The notes under the pieces were generated by a model that saw nothing but the letters and a program-made list of their open reading frames with translations, was not told the origin of the DNA and did no database searches. Positions 1 to 8,711 of a stretch of 64,000 bases of DNA are shown here, in pieces (within the stretch, counting starts at the first letter, position 1; the number at the start of each line of letters is the position of its first letter). Position numbers and translations under genes: made by a program. Origin of the DNA: Pseudolysinimonas_A sp041984585. Its GTDB lineage: Bacteria; Actinomycetota; Actinomycetes; Actinomycetales; Microbacteriaceae. The stretch is taken from NCBI GenBank assembly GCA_041984585.1, contig JBHIXX010000008.1:19133-83132 (forward strand), written 5' to 3'.

Positions 1-1
1 C

Positions 2-619
2 GAGGCGCCGGCCGTGATCCCGGCCGCCACCGACGACGCGCCGGCGACCCGGGCGCGGGGGGTCGCCACGGTCGCGACGCCGAGCGGCGCCGTGCCGCGC
101 GGCCGAACCGCCGGTGCGGGCCGCGGCGCGTCCTCGGGGCGTGCCGTGCCCCCGACCGGCGCCGCGAGCCCGACCGACGGCGCACCGCGGCTTCCGCGCG
201 GGGAACGACCGCCCCGCCGCACGCTGATCGCCGCCCTCGTCGGCGCGCTCGCGGTGCTCACCGTGCTCGCCGTCGGGCTGGTGGTGCTGCTCGGCACCCG
301 CACGTCGCCCGAGGCGGCGAGCGAGCCGACCGGCGACGGCGGCCCCGCGCTCGTCGGCTCGGCGGTGCCGGCGCCCGTCGACGGGGTCGCGGTGCCGAGC
401 GCCGACGGGACCGCCGTCGAGTTCCGCTGGACGAACCCCGACCCGGCCGACGGCGACGTGTACTACTGGGCTCGGTCGGAGTCGCCCGAGAAGCGCACCG
501 TCGTCGACGATCCGGTCGCCGTGGTCGACGGGATCGTGCCGGGCAGCCGGGTGTGCGTCGACGTCGAGACCGGCCGCGCCGGGCGCACCTCGGCGCCGCT
601 GACCATCTGCACCGACTGA
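2..619 (+). CDS. C-terminal part of a membrane-anchored protein (5' end outside window)
   Basis: The frame is open to the left window edge, so this is the tail of a longer gene. It shows a Pro/Ala/Gly-rich linker, one membrane segment about 70 residues after the GTG at 14 (TLIAALVGALAVLTVLAVGL), and an outside domain of about 80 residues with fibronectin-III-like strands and two cysteines (RVCVDV, TICTD). In related actinobacteria the gene before an Ig-like/MoxR/DUF58 cluster is often a Ser/Thr kinase, FHA or phosphatase gene. A kinase tail is therefore my inference; no kinase motif lies inside the window. Confidence 0.6.
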   Translation, partial: EAPAVIPAATDDAPATRARGVATVATPSGAVPRGRTAGAGRGASSGRAVPPTGAASPTDGAPRLPRGERPPRRTLIAALVGALAVLTVLAVGLVVLLGTRTSPEAASEPTGDGGPALVGSAVPAPVDGVAVPSADGTAVEFRWTNPDPADGDVYYWARSESPEKRTVVDDPVAVVDGIVPGSRVCVDVETGRAGRTSAPLTICTD

Positions 620-695
620 TCGTCGGCCCCGACTCCCCCTCCGCGGGGCGGCCACGACCGGTGGAGACCCGGGGATGAGCGGGAAGGCCCCGTGT

Positions 696-701
696 TAGCG
701 T
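696..701 (+). promoter_or_regulatory. -10 element of the surface-protein operon
   Basis: TAGCGT fits the actinobacterial TAnnnT pattern and would start transcription near 708. That leaves an untranslated leader of about 33 nt with a G-rich Shine-Dalgarno-like stretch before the GTG at 741. No convincing -35 is visible. Confidence 0.45.
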
Positions 702-740
702 GAGTCGCCACCGGTCGGGCGACAGGGGGGGACTCCGGAC

Positions 741-3700
741 GTGGGGATCGTCGGGACCATCGCGCGGCACCGCAAGGCGGTCGCCTCCGGTCTCGGCATC
801 GCCCTGCTCGCCGGCGTCCCCGTCACCTTCGCCGTGCTGCACGAGGGATTCCCGGTCAGCGACGTCGAGCTCGAGGCCCGCGACGTCTGGGTGACCAACG
901 GCAGCGCCCTGCTCGGCGGACGCCTGAACAGCCGAATCGAGGAGATCGACGGCGCGGTCAGCGGCCGCACCCCCACGCTCGACGTGCTGCAGAACGGCTC
1001 CGACGTCTTCCTCGTCGACGCCGACGCCGGGCAGATCGCCCGGGTCGACCCCGCGTACACCAGCCTGGTCGAGCCGTCGGAGATCCCGGTCGGATCGGAG
1101 GTCGCCCTCGGCGGCGACACCCTCGCGATCGTGTCGCCCGCCGGCGCCCTCTGGGTGGTCGACGTGAGCAACGCGCTCGTCTTCGACCCCGCCGCGGCTC
1201 CCGTCGTCGACCTCGGACCGGGCGGCGGCGCGGTGGTGACCCCCACCGGCGCCGTGCTGGCGACGAGCCCCGACGCGCAGGCCGCGTACCGCATCCCCGG
1301 GCCCGGCGCGCTGCCCGAGTCGCGCGACTTCCCGGTGCCGCGCGACGGGGTGCTCACGGCGGTGGGGGAGCGGCTCGCGGTGTTCGACCCCGAGCAGAAC
1401 GTGCTGTACCGCGACGACGGCTCGCGCACCGACCTCCCCGTCGCGGCCCTGCGTCTGCAGCAGTCGGGGGAGTCGGCGGCCGAGGCGGTGCTCGCCACGG
1501 GCGACTCGCTGCTGTTCGTCGACCTCGGCTCCGGCGGCGTGCGCGAGGTCGCGGCCGACCTGGCGGCGCCCGTCGGGTCGGCGTCGGCGGTGTCGGCGCC
1601 GGTCGTGGTCGACGGCTGCGCCCACGGCGCGTGGGGCGGGGCGCAGCGCTACGTGCTCGTCTGTGCAAACGGTGAAGGGGCCTACGGTGAAGGTGCCGAC
1701 GGTGGGGGGGCCGACGGCGCCCGGGCGTTCGACATCGCCCAGCGCACCCAGGGCTCCCGGCTGGAGTTCCGGGTCAACGGCTCGGTCGTCGCGCTCAACG
1801 ACCTCACCACCGGCAACGTCTGGCTGCCCGCCGAGGAGATGCGCCTGGTCGACAACTGGGAGGAGGTGACCCCGCCCGAGGAGGAGGAGACCGACGACGG
1901 CGACGACGCGTCGAGCACCCAGTCGTTCGAAGACACCCTGGCCGAGCGCACCGAGGTGAATCGGCCGCCGGTCGCCCGCGACGACTCCTACGGGGTGCGG
2001 GCCGGGCGCACCACGATCATCCCGGTGCTGAGCAACGACACCGACCCCGACGGCGACGTGCTGGTCATCCCGCGGGTGAGCGACCTGCCGCCAGAGGTCG
2101 GCATCCTCGACGTCATCGACGGCGGCCGCGCGCTGCAGTTCACCCCGGCGCTCGGCGCGACCGGCGCCACCTTCCGCTACACCGTCGACGACGGCCGCGC
2201 CGGCGGCGTCGCCGAGGCACAGGTGACCGTGCGGGTGGTGGCCGAGGCCGAGAACTCGGCGCCGGTCGAGGAGCGCACGACCGCGGTCAGCGTCGAGGTG
2301 GGCGGGACGATCGGCTACAACGTGCTCGCCGACTGGATCGACCCCGACGGCGACGACATCCTGCTCGAGGCGGCCTCGCCGGCATCCGCCGACACGGTGC
2401 GGTTCACCCCGGACGGCGTGGTCACCTTCGAGCACACCTCGGGCACGAGCGGCACCAAGGAGGTGACCCTGGTCGTCTCGGACGGCGAGCTGGAGACCGT
2501 CGGCACGCTGCTGGTGCAGGTCGAGCCCGCCGGGTCGCTCACCCCGGTCGGCACCCCCGACTACACGTCGGTGTTCGCCGGCGAGGCGGTGGCGCTGACC
2601 CCGCTCGAGAACGACGTCTCGCCGAGCGGCGCGGCGCTCACGCTGCTCGGCGTCGACCAGGTGCCGAGCGCGGCCACCGTCATCCCGCAGCTCGAGCGCG
2701 GCACCCTCACCTTCCAGGCGCCGATGCCCGGGTCGTACTACTTCACGTACCAGCTCGCGGCGGGTGCGGCGACGAGCGTCGGCCTCATCCGGGTGGAGGT
2801 GCTGCCCGATCCCGGCTCGACCTCCCCGCCGGTCGCGGTGAAGGACACCGCCTTCCTGCGCGCGGGGGAGCCGACGGTGGTGGCGGTGCTCGCCAACGAC
2901 GTCTCGCCCGACGGACGGGTGATCGCCGTGCAGTCGGTGGATGCGGCCGGCGCGGCATCCGGGCTGTCGGTCGAGGTGCTCGGCAACACCGTCGTGCGGG
3001 TCACCAGCTCGGTGGCGCTCACCGGGCAGACCCAGTTCCGCTACACGATCTCCGACGGCACCTCGACGGCGACCGCCGGAGTCACCGTCGTGCCGGTTCC
3101 GCCGATCGTCAACCGGCAGCCGCCGGTCGCGCTCGACGACCGGGTGCGGGTGCGGGCCGGCGACTACGTGACCGCCGACGTGCTCGCCAACGACCACCAC
3201 CCCGACCAGGGTCTGCTGCGCCTCGATCCCGAGCTCGTCGACGTGTCGGCGGCGGGCGGCGGACTCGCCTTCGTCGGCGGCGGCGCCGTGCGCTACCAGG
3301 CGGGCGCCGAGCCGGGCGAGTACAGCGTCGTCTACCGCGTCTCCGACCAGTACGGCGAGAGCGCGACCGCCCGGGTCACCTTCGTCGTGGTCGCCCCCGA
3401 TCCCGAGTCGAACCAGGCGCCGGTGCCGCTGCCGCAGACCGCCCGCGTGTTCGCCGGGGCGACGGTGCCCATCGTCATCCCGCTCGACGGCATCGACCCC
3501 GACGGCGACTCCGTCGTGATCGCCGACCTCGCGACGCCGCCGACGCTCGGCACCATCACCGGTCGCAGCGCGACCGCCATCGAGTACACGGCGGATGCCG
3601 GCGCGGCCGGGACGGACACCTTCGGTTACGTCGTCGAGGACGCCTACGGCGTGCAGGCGCTCGGCACCATCACCGTGGGGGTCGTTCCGCGGCCGGCGGT

Positions 3701-6293
3701 CGCGTCGCCGCCGAACGCGGTGGACGACGCCGTGCAGATGCGCCCTGGCCGCACCGCCACCGTCGCCGTGCTGCTCAACGACTCCGACCCCAACGGCTAC
3801 CCGTTGACCCTCGATCCGGAGCTGGTCGAGGCCGACCCGGGGATCGCGGCCGAGGTCGACGGCAGCGACATCGTGCTCGCCGCCCCCGACGAGCCCGGCG
3901 CCTTCACCCTGCGCTACGGCATCTCGAACGGACACGGCGGCACCGACAGCGCGTTCCTCCAGGTCGAGGTGACCGACGACGCCCCGCCGGTGCCGCCGAC
4001 CGCCGACGACCTCGTCATCCCGATCGACGACGTGGTCGGCGTCGACGAGCTGACCGTGTCGCTCGACACCGTCATCGCGAGCCCCGCGGGGCGCACCGAC
4101 GAACTCGTCCTCAGCATCGAGGGGCCGAACGCGGGGCTCGCCACGGTCGACCCCGAGGCGCGCACCGTCACGGTGCGGCCGGGGGATCGGCGCACGGCCA
4201 TCGCCTACCGGGTCGAGAACCCCGACGACGGACTGCAGGCGACCGCGTTCATCCTGGTGCCGCCCGCCGTCGGCCCCGACTACGCCCCGCCGCCCCGGCT
4301 GCGCGACGACCTCGAGCAGCAGGTGGTCGACATGGACGGCGCCGCCGAGTGGGACCTCGCCGACATCGTCTACGTGCCGTCGGGACGCGATCCGATCCTC
4401 GCCGACGACGCCGTCACCGCCACCCATGCCGACGGCGGCGACCTCGTCGTCGACGGCGACACCATCCGGTTCGCCCCGACCCCCGGCTACCGCGGTCCCG
4501 CCGCGATCACGTTCCGGGTGACCGACGGGGCGACCCCCGACGATCCGGGCGGCAACACGGCGCTGCTCAGCATGCCGCTCGTCGTGGGCGACCCCGACTT
4601 CACCGACACCCCGCCGCAGTTCGTCACCCAGACCCTCGCGGTCGAGGCGGGCGAGGCGCCCACCACCCTCGACCTGCGGGCGGCCACCACCCACCCCAAC
4701 CCGGCGCTCGCGTCGCGGTTCTCGTACGGCGGGCTGACCGGCGCGACGGCCGACATCGCGGCGGGGATCTCCGGCGGCGACCTCGTCGTGTCGGCGCCGT
4801 TCGGGGTGCAGCCGGGAACGACGACGGCGCTCGACTTCACGGTGCGGTTCGGCGAGTTCGAGGTGCCGGGGCGGGTGACGGTGACCGTCGTGTCGTCGAC
4901 GCGCCCGCTCGCCCAGGCGGTGTCGGATGCGGCGAAGGGCCAGCGGAGTGTGCCCGACACGGTGAACGTGCTCGCCAACGACTACAACCCGTTCCCCGGC
5001 GAGACACTGCGGGTCGTCGACGCGCGCATCGAGAACGCCGCGGAGACGTCGGCGTCGATGACCTTCACCCCGACCGGCGACATCTCGCTGCAGCCGGATG
5101 CCGCTTTCATCGGCACGATCAGCGTCGTCTACGAGATCGAGGACGCCACCCGCGATCCCGACCGCCGCGTCACCGGACGGCTGCAGTACACGGTGCGCGA
5201 CGTGCCGGGGCGCCCGGCGGCGCCGACGGTGATCGAGGGCGACGAGCAGGTGACCGTCGAGTGGGACGCGCCCGCCACCAACGGCGAGCCGATCACCCAG
5301 TACACGATCTCGTGGTCGGGCGGCGCAGCGGTCACGGTTCCCGGCTCGGCCGCGTCGCACACCTTCACCGGGCTCGCGAACGGCACCGGTTACACCTTCC
5401 AGGTGCGCGCCTCGAACGTGCTGGGCGCCGGTCAGGTGTCGGCGTCGAGCGCCACCGCCACCCCGTACGGCGCGCCGTTCCCCGTCACCTCGGCCACGGC
5501 CACGGGGAGCACCAACGGCTCGGGCGACGTGATCCTGAGCTGGGGTGGGGCGTCGGGCAATGGGCGCGCCATCACCGGCTACCGCATCGTCGTCACGCCG
5601 GGAGGTGCGACCTACGACGTCGGCAACGTCACGACAACCACCGTGCCGGGGCGGGTGGGCACCGCCTACGGCTACACCATCACGACGCTCGGCCCCGGCG
5701 GGCAGAGCAGCGCGTTCACCTCGACCGGCACCGGAACGCCCGCCCCCGGGGCGCCCTCCGTCTCGGCGAACTGGCCCGGGCCGCGCGGCACGACGACCGT
5801 GAACGTCACCTGGACGGCGGCCGCGAGCACCGAGCCGATCGCCGGCTACGAGGTGAGCATCAACAACGGGGCGTGGATCGATGTCGGCACCGCCACGAGC
5901 TACAGCTTCGACGGGCAGTTCGACACCGGGTACACGGCGCGGGTGCGCGCGACGAGCGCCGGGATCACCGGACCGGCGGGGGTGTCGAACACCGTCACCC
6001 CGCTCGACGTGCTGCCGCCGTCGTACACGCTCTGCTACCACAACGACTACGGCGGGTTCTACAACATCGGCATCCGCTACGCGAACACCAGCGCCGGCAT
6101 CACCCTGCGCGCCGACGCGGGCGTCAGCTCCGGCGTGACCACCGGATCGAGCGGCACGGTGCGGCTCCAGTCGTGGCACGCGGGCGGCGCCGGCGACGGG
6201 GTCAGCGACAACGACGACAACGCGATGATCGGCATCTACGTCAACGGGAGCCTGCACTCCACCACCCGCTGGGGGAACGCGCCCGCATGCTGA
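741..6293 (+). CDS. Large surface protein with Ig-like/cadherin-like and FN3 repeats
   Basis: This is an 1850-aa exported or membrane-anchored protein. Residues about 10-35 form an N-terminal membrane segment. Residues 50-360 read as a repetitive beta-rich (propeller-like) region. From about 400 to 1480 there are serial Ig-like/cadherin-like modules marked by the recurring motif VLaNDxxPDG (VLSNDTDPDGD near 428, VLANDVSPDG near 718, VLANDYNPFPG near 1409). Three FN3 modules follow from about 1486, then a unique C-terminal domain from about 1763 ending in Cys. It heads a cluster with MoxR, DUF58 and a transglutaminase-like protein, an arrangement common in actinobacteria and thought to serve assembly of surface proteins. 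The exact role is unknown. A 15-bp tandem repeat with a seven-G run lies inside the gene at 1669-1718. Confidence 0.85.
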   Translation: MGIVGTIARHRKAVASGLGIALLAGVPVTFAVLHEGFPVSDVELEARDVWVTNGSALLGGRLNSRIEEIDGAVSGRTPTLDVLQNGSDVFLVDADAGQIARVDPAYTSLVEPSEIPVGSEVALGGDTLAIVSPAGALWVVDVSNALVFDPAAAPVVDLGPGGGAVVTPTGAVLATSPDAQAAYRIPGPGALPESRDFPVPRDGVLTAVGERLAVFDPEQNVLYRDDGSRTDLPVAALRLQQSGESAAEAVLATGDSLLFVDLGSGGVREVAADLAAPVGSASAVSAPVVVDGCAHGAWGGAQRYVLVCANGEGAYGEGADGGGADGARAFDIAQRTQGSRLEFRVNGSVVALNDLTTGNVWLPAEEMRLVDNWEEVTPPEEEETDDGDDASSTQSFEDTLAERTEVNRPPVARDDSYGVRAGRTTIIPVLSNDTDPDGDVLVIPRVSDLPPEVGILDVIDGGRALQFTPALGATGATFRYTVDDGRAGGVAEAQVTVRVVAEAENSAPVEERTTAVSVEVGGTIGYNVLADWIDPDGDDILLEAASPASADTVRFTPDGVVTFEHTSGTSGTKEVTLVVSDGELETVGTLLVQVEPAGSLTPVGTPDYTSVFAGEAVALTPLENDVSPSGAALTLLGVDQVPSAATVIPQLERGTLTFQAPMPGSYYFTYQLAAGAATSVGLIRVEVLPDPGSTSPPVAVKDTAFLRAGEPTVVAVLANDVSPDGRVIAVQSVDAAGAASGLSVEVLGNTVVRVTSSVALTGQTQFRYTISDGTSTATAGVTVVPVPPIVNRQPPVALDDRVRVRAGDYVTADVLANDHHPDQGLLRLDPELVDVSAAGGGLAFVGGGAVRYQAGAEPGEYSVVYRVSDQYGESATARVTFVVVAPDPESNQAPVPLPQTARVFAGATVPIVIPLDGIDPDGDSVVIADLATPPTLGTITGRSATAIEYTADAGAAGTDTFGYVVEDAYGVQALGTITVGVVPRPAVASPPNAVDDAVQMRPGRTATVAVLLNDSDPNGYPLTLDPELVEADPGIAAEVDGSDIVLAAPDEPGAFTLRYGISNGHGGTDSAFLQVEVTDDAPPVPPTADDLVIPIDDVVGVDELTVSLDTVIASPAGRTDELVLSIEGPNAGLATVDPEARTVTVRPGDRRTAIAYRVENPDDGLQATAFILVPPAVGPDYAPPPRLRDDLEQQVVDMDGAAEWDLADIVYVPSGRDPILADDAVTATHADGGDLVVDGDTIRFAPTPGYRGPAAITFRVTDGATPDDPGGNTALLSMPLVVGDPDFTDTPPQFVTQTLAVEAGEAPTTLDLRAATTHPNPALASRFSYGGLTGATADIAAGISGGDLVVSAPFGVQPGTTTALDFTVRFGEFEVPGRVTVTVVSSTRPLAQAVSDAAKGQRSVPDTVNVLANDYNPFPGETLRVVDARIENAAETSASMTFTPTGDISLQPDAAFIGTISVVYEIEDATRDPDRRVTGRLQYTVRDVPGRPAAPTVIEGDEQVTVEWDAPATNGEPITQYTISWSGGAAVTVPGSAASHTFTGLANGTGYTFQVRASNVLGAGQVSASSATATPYGAPFPVTSATATGSTNGSGDVILSWGGASGNGRAITGYRIVVTPGGATYDVGNVTTTTVPGRVGTAYGYTITTLGPGGQSSAFTSTGTGTPAPGAPSVSANWPGPRGTTTVNVTWTAAASTEPIAGYEVSINNGAWIDVGTATSYSFDGQFDTGYTARVRATSAGITGPAGVSNTVTPLDVLPPSYTLCYHNDYGGFYNIGIRYANTSAGITLRADAGVSSGVTTGSSGTVRLQSWHAGGAGDGVSDNDDNAMIGIYVNGSLHSTTRWGNAPAC
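1669..1718 (+). repeat. 15-bp tandem repeat (3 copies plus a partial) with G7 tract inside the coding sequence
   Basis: Units acggtgaaggggcct, acggtgaaggtgccg and acggtgggggggccg follow one another, then a partial copy. They encode a Gly/Glu/Ala-rich loop (GEGAYGEGADGGGADG) between beta segments. Fifteen bases keep the frame, but the seven-G run could slip and break it. Confidence 0.8.
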
Positions 6294-6309
6294 TGACCTC
6301 CCCCACCCC

Positions 6310-6325
6310 GGGCGCCGCGGCGCCC
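6310..6325 (+). other. Intercistronic 16-bp palindrome
   Basis: GGGCGCCGCGGCGCCC is perfectly self-complementary and lies between the surface-protein stop and the moxR start. It may attenuate or stabilise the message and so separate the levels of the two products. There is no U-tract, so it is not a classical terminator. Confidence 0.4.
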
Positions 6326-6345
6326 CCGTCCTCCGAGGAGACGCC

Positions 6346-7494
6346 ATGCCCGTGAGCCCCGACCAGGCCGAATGGTTCGCCGACGCGTTCGAGCGCCTCG
6401 TCGACAACATCGACCAGGCGATCCTCGGAAAGAGGGACGTCATCCGGCTCGTGCTGACGGCGCTGCTCTCCGACGGCCACATCCTGCTCGAAGACGTGCC
6501 CGGCACCGGCAAGACGGTGCTCGCCAAGTCGCTCGCCGCGACCATCGACGGGCGGTCGTCGCGCATCCAGTTCACCCCCGACCTGCTGCCCTCCGACGTG
6601 ACCGGCGTGAGCATCTACGACCAGGCGAAGGAGCGCTTCGAGTTCCACCCCGGGCCGATCTTCGCGTCGATCGTGCTCGCCGACGAGATCAACCGCGCCA
6701 GCCCGAAGACGCAGAGCGCGCTGCTCGAGGTGATGGAGGAGGGCGTCGTCACGATCGACGGCGTCGGGCATCCCGTGGGGCGGCCGTTCATGGTCATCGC
6801 CACCCAGAACCCGGTGGAGCAGGCCGGCACCTACGCGCTGCCCGAGGCCCAGCTCGACCGGTTCCTCATCCGCACCTCGCTCGGCTACCCGGATGACGCG
6901 ACCGCGGTGGCGCTGCTGCTCGACTCCGCCAACCGGGCGCGCGCCGAGCACGTGACGCCGATCATCGCGGCCGACTCGGTCGCGAAGATGGCGCGGATGA
7001 CGGATGACGTGCACGCCGATCCGGCGGTCATGGAGTACATCACCGCGATCGCGAGCGCCACCCGTGCGGACGACCGTGTCGCGCTCGGCGTCAGCATGCG
7101 CGGAGCCCTCGCACTGGCCCGGGCCATCCGCACCTGGGCGCTGGCCTCAGGACGCGCCTTCGTGACCCCCGACGACGTGCGCGAGCTGGCGGTGCCGGTG
7201 CTCGCCCACCGCATCATCATCGACCCGGAGGCGGAGTTCGCCGGGGTGACCGGCATCCAGGTGGTCGATCGGGCGGTGGCGGGGGTGGCGCCGCCCACCT
7301 CGCGGTCGACGGCGGCGGCGCCGCCGTCCGCGCGCCCCGCGACGACCCCGGGATCGGAGCCGAGCGAGCCGCCGGCGTCCGACGTGGCCGATGACGCGAC
7401 CTCGGCGCGGCCCACCCCGGGTTCGGCGGCCCCGGATTCCACGGGTCCGGGTGCCGCGGCTCCGGGCGACCCCGAGCACGACGCCGACGCATGA
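6346..7494 (+). CDS. MoxR-family AAA+ ATPase
   Basis: A 382-aa cytoplasmic ATPase of the MoxR/RavA branch, usually a chaperone-like partner of DUF58 proteins. Walker A is visible as VPGTGKTVLAKS near residues 49-60, Walker B as LADEINRA near 111, and sensor 1 as ATQNP near 151. The core ends near residue 320. The last ~60 residues are a Ser/Pro/Ala-rich tail not typical of the core family. GAGGAG before the ATG is a good ribosome site. The stop overlaps the DUF58 start by 4 bp (ATGA), so the two are translationally coupled. Confidence 0.93.
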   Translation: MPVSPDQAEWFADAFERLVDNIDQAILGKRDVIRLVLTALLSDGHILLEDVPGTGKTVLAKSLAATIDGRSSRIQFTPDLLPSDVTGVSIYDQAKERFEFHPGPIFASIVLADEINRASPKTQSALLEVMEEGVVTIDGVGHPVGRPFMVIATQNPVEQAGTYALPEAQLDRFLIRTSLGYPDDATAVALLLDSANRARAEHVTPIIAADSVAKMARMTDDVHADPAVMEYITAIASATRADDRVALGVSMRGALALARAIRTWALASGRAFVTPDDVRELAVPVLAHRIIIDPEAEFAGVTGIQVVDRAVAGVAPPTSRSTAAAPPSARPATTPGSEPSEPPASDVADDATSARPTPGSAAPDSTGPGAAAPGDPEHDADA

Positions 7495-8711
7495 CCCTGC
7501 TCCGGACGCTCGCCGCCCTCGCCCGCGCCGCTGCGCGCCGGGCGTGGTCGGTGCTGCGCCCGGTGCTCGCGGTGGTGAGTCCCGTCGGCTGGGTCGTCGC
7601 CGCGGTCGCCCTCGCGGCGGTGGTCACCGCGGCGCTGCTCGGCTGGCCCGAGTTCCTCTACCTGGGGCTCACGCTCGCGGCGGCGCTGGTGGTCGCGGTG
7701 CTCTTCCTGCTCGGCCGCGCGCGCTACCGGGTGCTGGTGGAGCTGCAGCCGCGCCGGGTGGTCGCGGGCGAGCGCGCGTTCGGGCGGCTCGTCGTCGCCA
7801 ACGCCGGATCGGGGCGCTCCGCGGCGTCGCGGCTCGACCTGCCCGTCGGGCGCGGGCGGGCCGAGTTCGTCGTCCCGGCGCTGCCCGCGGGCGGCGAGCA
7901 CGAGGAGCTGTTCGCCGTCCCCACCGAGCGTCGCGCGGTGATCGTCGCCGGCCCCGCCGAGTCGGTGCGCGGCGACGCCCTCGGGCTCGTGCGGCGCACC
8001 GTGCGCTGGGCGGATCCGGTGGAGCTGTTCGTGCACCCGCGCACCGTCCGCCTGGCGCCGTCGGCATCCGGACTGGTGCGCGACCTCGAGGGCGAGACGA
8101 CCCGCACCATCACCGACGACGACCTCGCCTTCCACGCGCTGCGCCCCTACGAGCCGGGCGACGACCGGCGACGGGTGCACTGGCGCACCACCGCGCGCAC
8201 CGGGACGCTGATGGTGCGCCAGTTCCAGGAGACCCGGCGTTCGGAGATGCTGCTCGTGCAGCTCACCGACCGCGCCGGCTACGCAGGCGGCGACGAGTTC
8301 GAGCTCGCCGTCTCGATCACCGCGTCGATCGGCGCACAGGTGCTGCGCGAGGGCACCCGGCTGCACGTCGCGAGCGACCGGCTGCGACTGCGCACGGCGA
8401 CCCGCGAGACGCTGCTCGACGACTGCAGTCGGCTGGAACCGCTCGACCTCGGCGCTCCCGCCGCGCGCGAGGTGGTGCGCGCCGCGACCCGCCGCCTCGC
8501 CGCCCCGTCGGTGCTCGTCGTCGTCGCCGGCTCCGCCGCCTCGCTCGCGGAGCTGCGCGCGATCGGCACCCTGTACCGGGGCGACACCCGCGTCGTCGTG
8601 CTGCGTGCCGAGGTCGGCGCCGAGCCGCGCATCGGCGTCGTCGCCGACCTGCGCACGGTGACCATCGGCGCGCTCGCCGAGCTGCCCCGGATGCTGCGGA
8701 GGACGACGTGA
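7491..8711 (+). CDS. DUF58 domain membrane protein
   Basis: 406 aa. Two membrane segments lie at about residues 22-65, then a soluble von-Willebrand-like DUF58 domain. The hallmark YEPGDDRRRVHWRTTARTG is at about residues 220-238. DUF58 proteins pair with MoxR ATPases and transglutaminase-like proteins in three-gene clusters, as here. The 4-bp overlaps on both sides (ATGA with moxR, GTGA with the next gene) indicate one operon. The molecular function of the family is not established. Confidence 0.92.
   Translation: MTLLRTLAALARAAARRAWSVLRPVLAVVSPVGWVVAAVALAAVVTAALLGWPEFLYLGLTLAAALVVAVLFLLGRARYRVLVELQPRRVVAGERAFGRLVVANAGSGRSAASRLDLPVGRGRAEFVVPALPAGGEHEELFAVPTERRAVIVAGPAESVRGDALGLVRRTVRWADPVELFVHPRTVRLAPSASGLVRDLEGETTRTITDDDLAFHALRPYEPGDDRRRVHWRTTARTGTLMVRQFQETRRSEMLLVQLTDRAGYAGGDEFELAVSITASIGAQVLREGTRLHVASDRLRLRTATRETLLDDCSRLEPLDLGAPAAREVVRAATRRLAAPSVLVVVAGSAASLAELRAIGTLYRGDTRVVVLRAEVGAEPRIGVVADLRTVTIGALAELPRMLRRTT

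Noticed and set aside
4349..6355. 668-aa plus-strand frame overlapping the end of the surface-protein gene
   Set aside because: Arg/His-rich frame-shifted shadow without any recognisable motif.
258..6614. A 2118-aa minus-strand open frame opposite the surface-protein gene
   Set aside because: It is the antisense shadow of a high-GC gene: Arg/Gly/Asp/His-rich, no domains, no ribosome site. The plus-strand gene has clear Ig-like and FN3 motifs.
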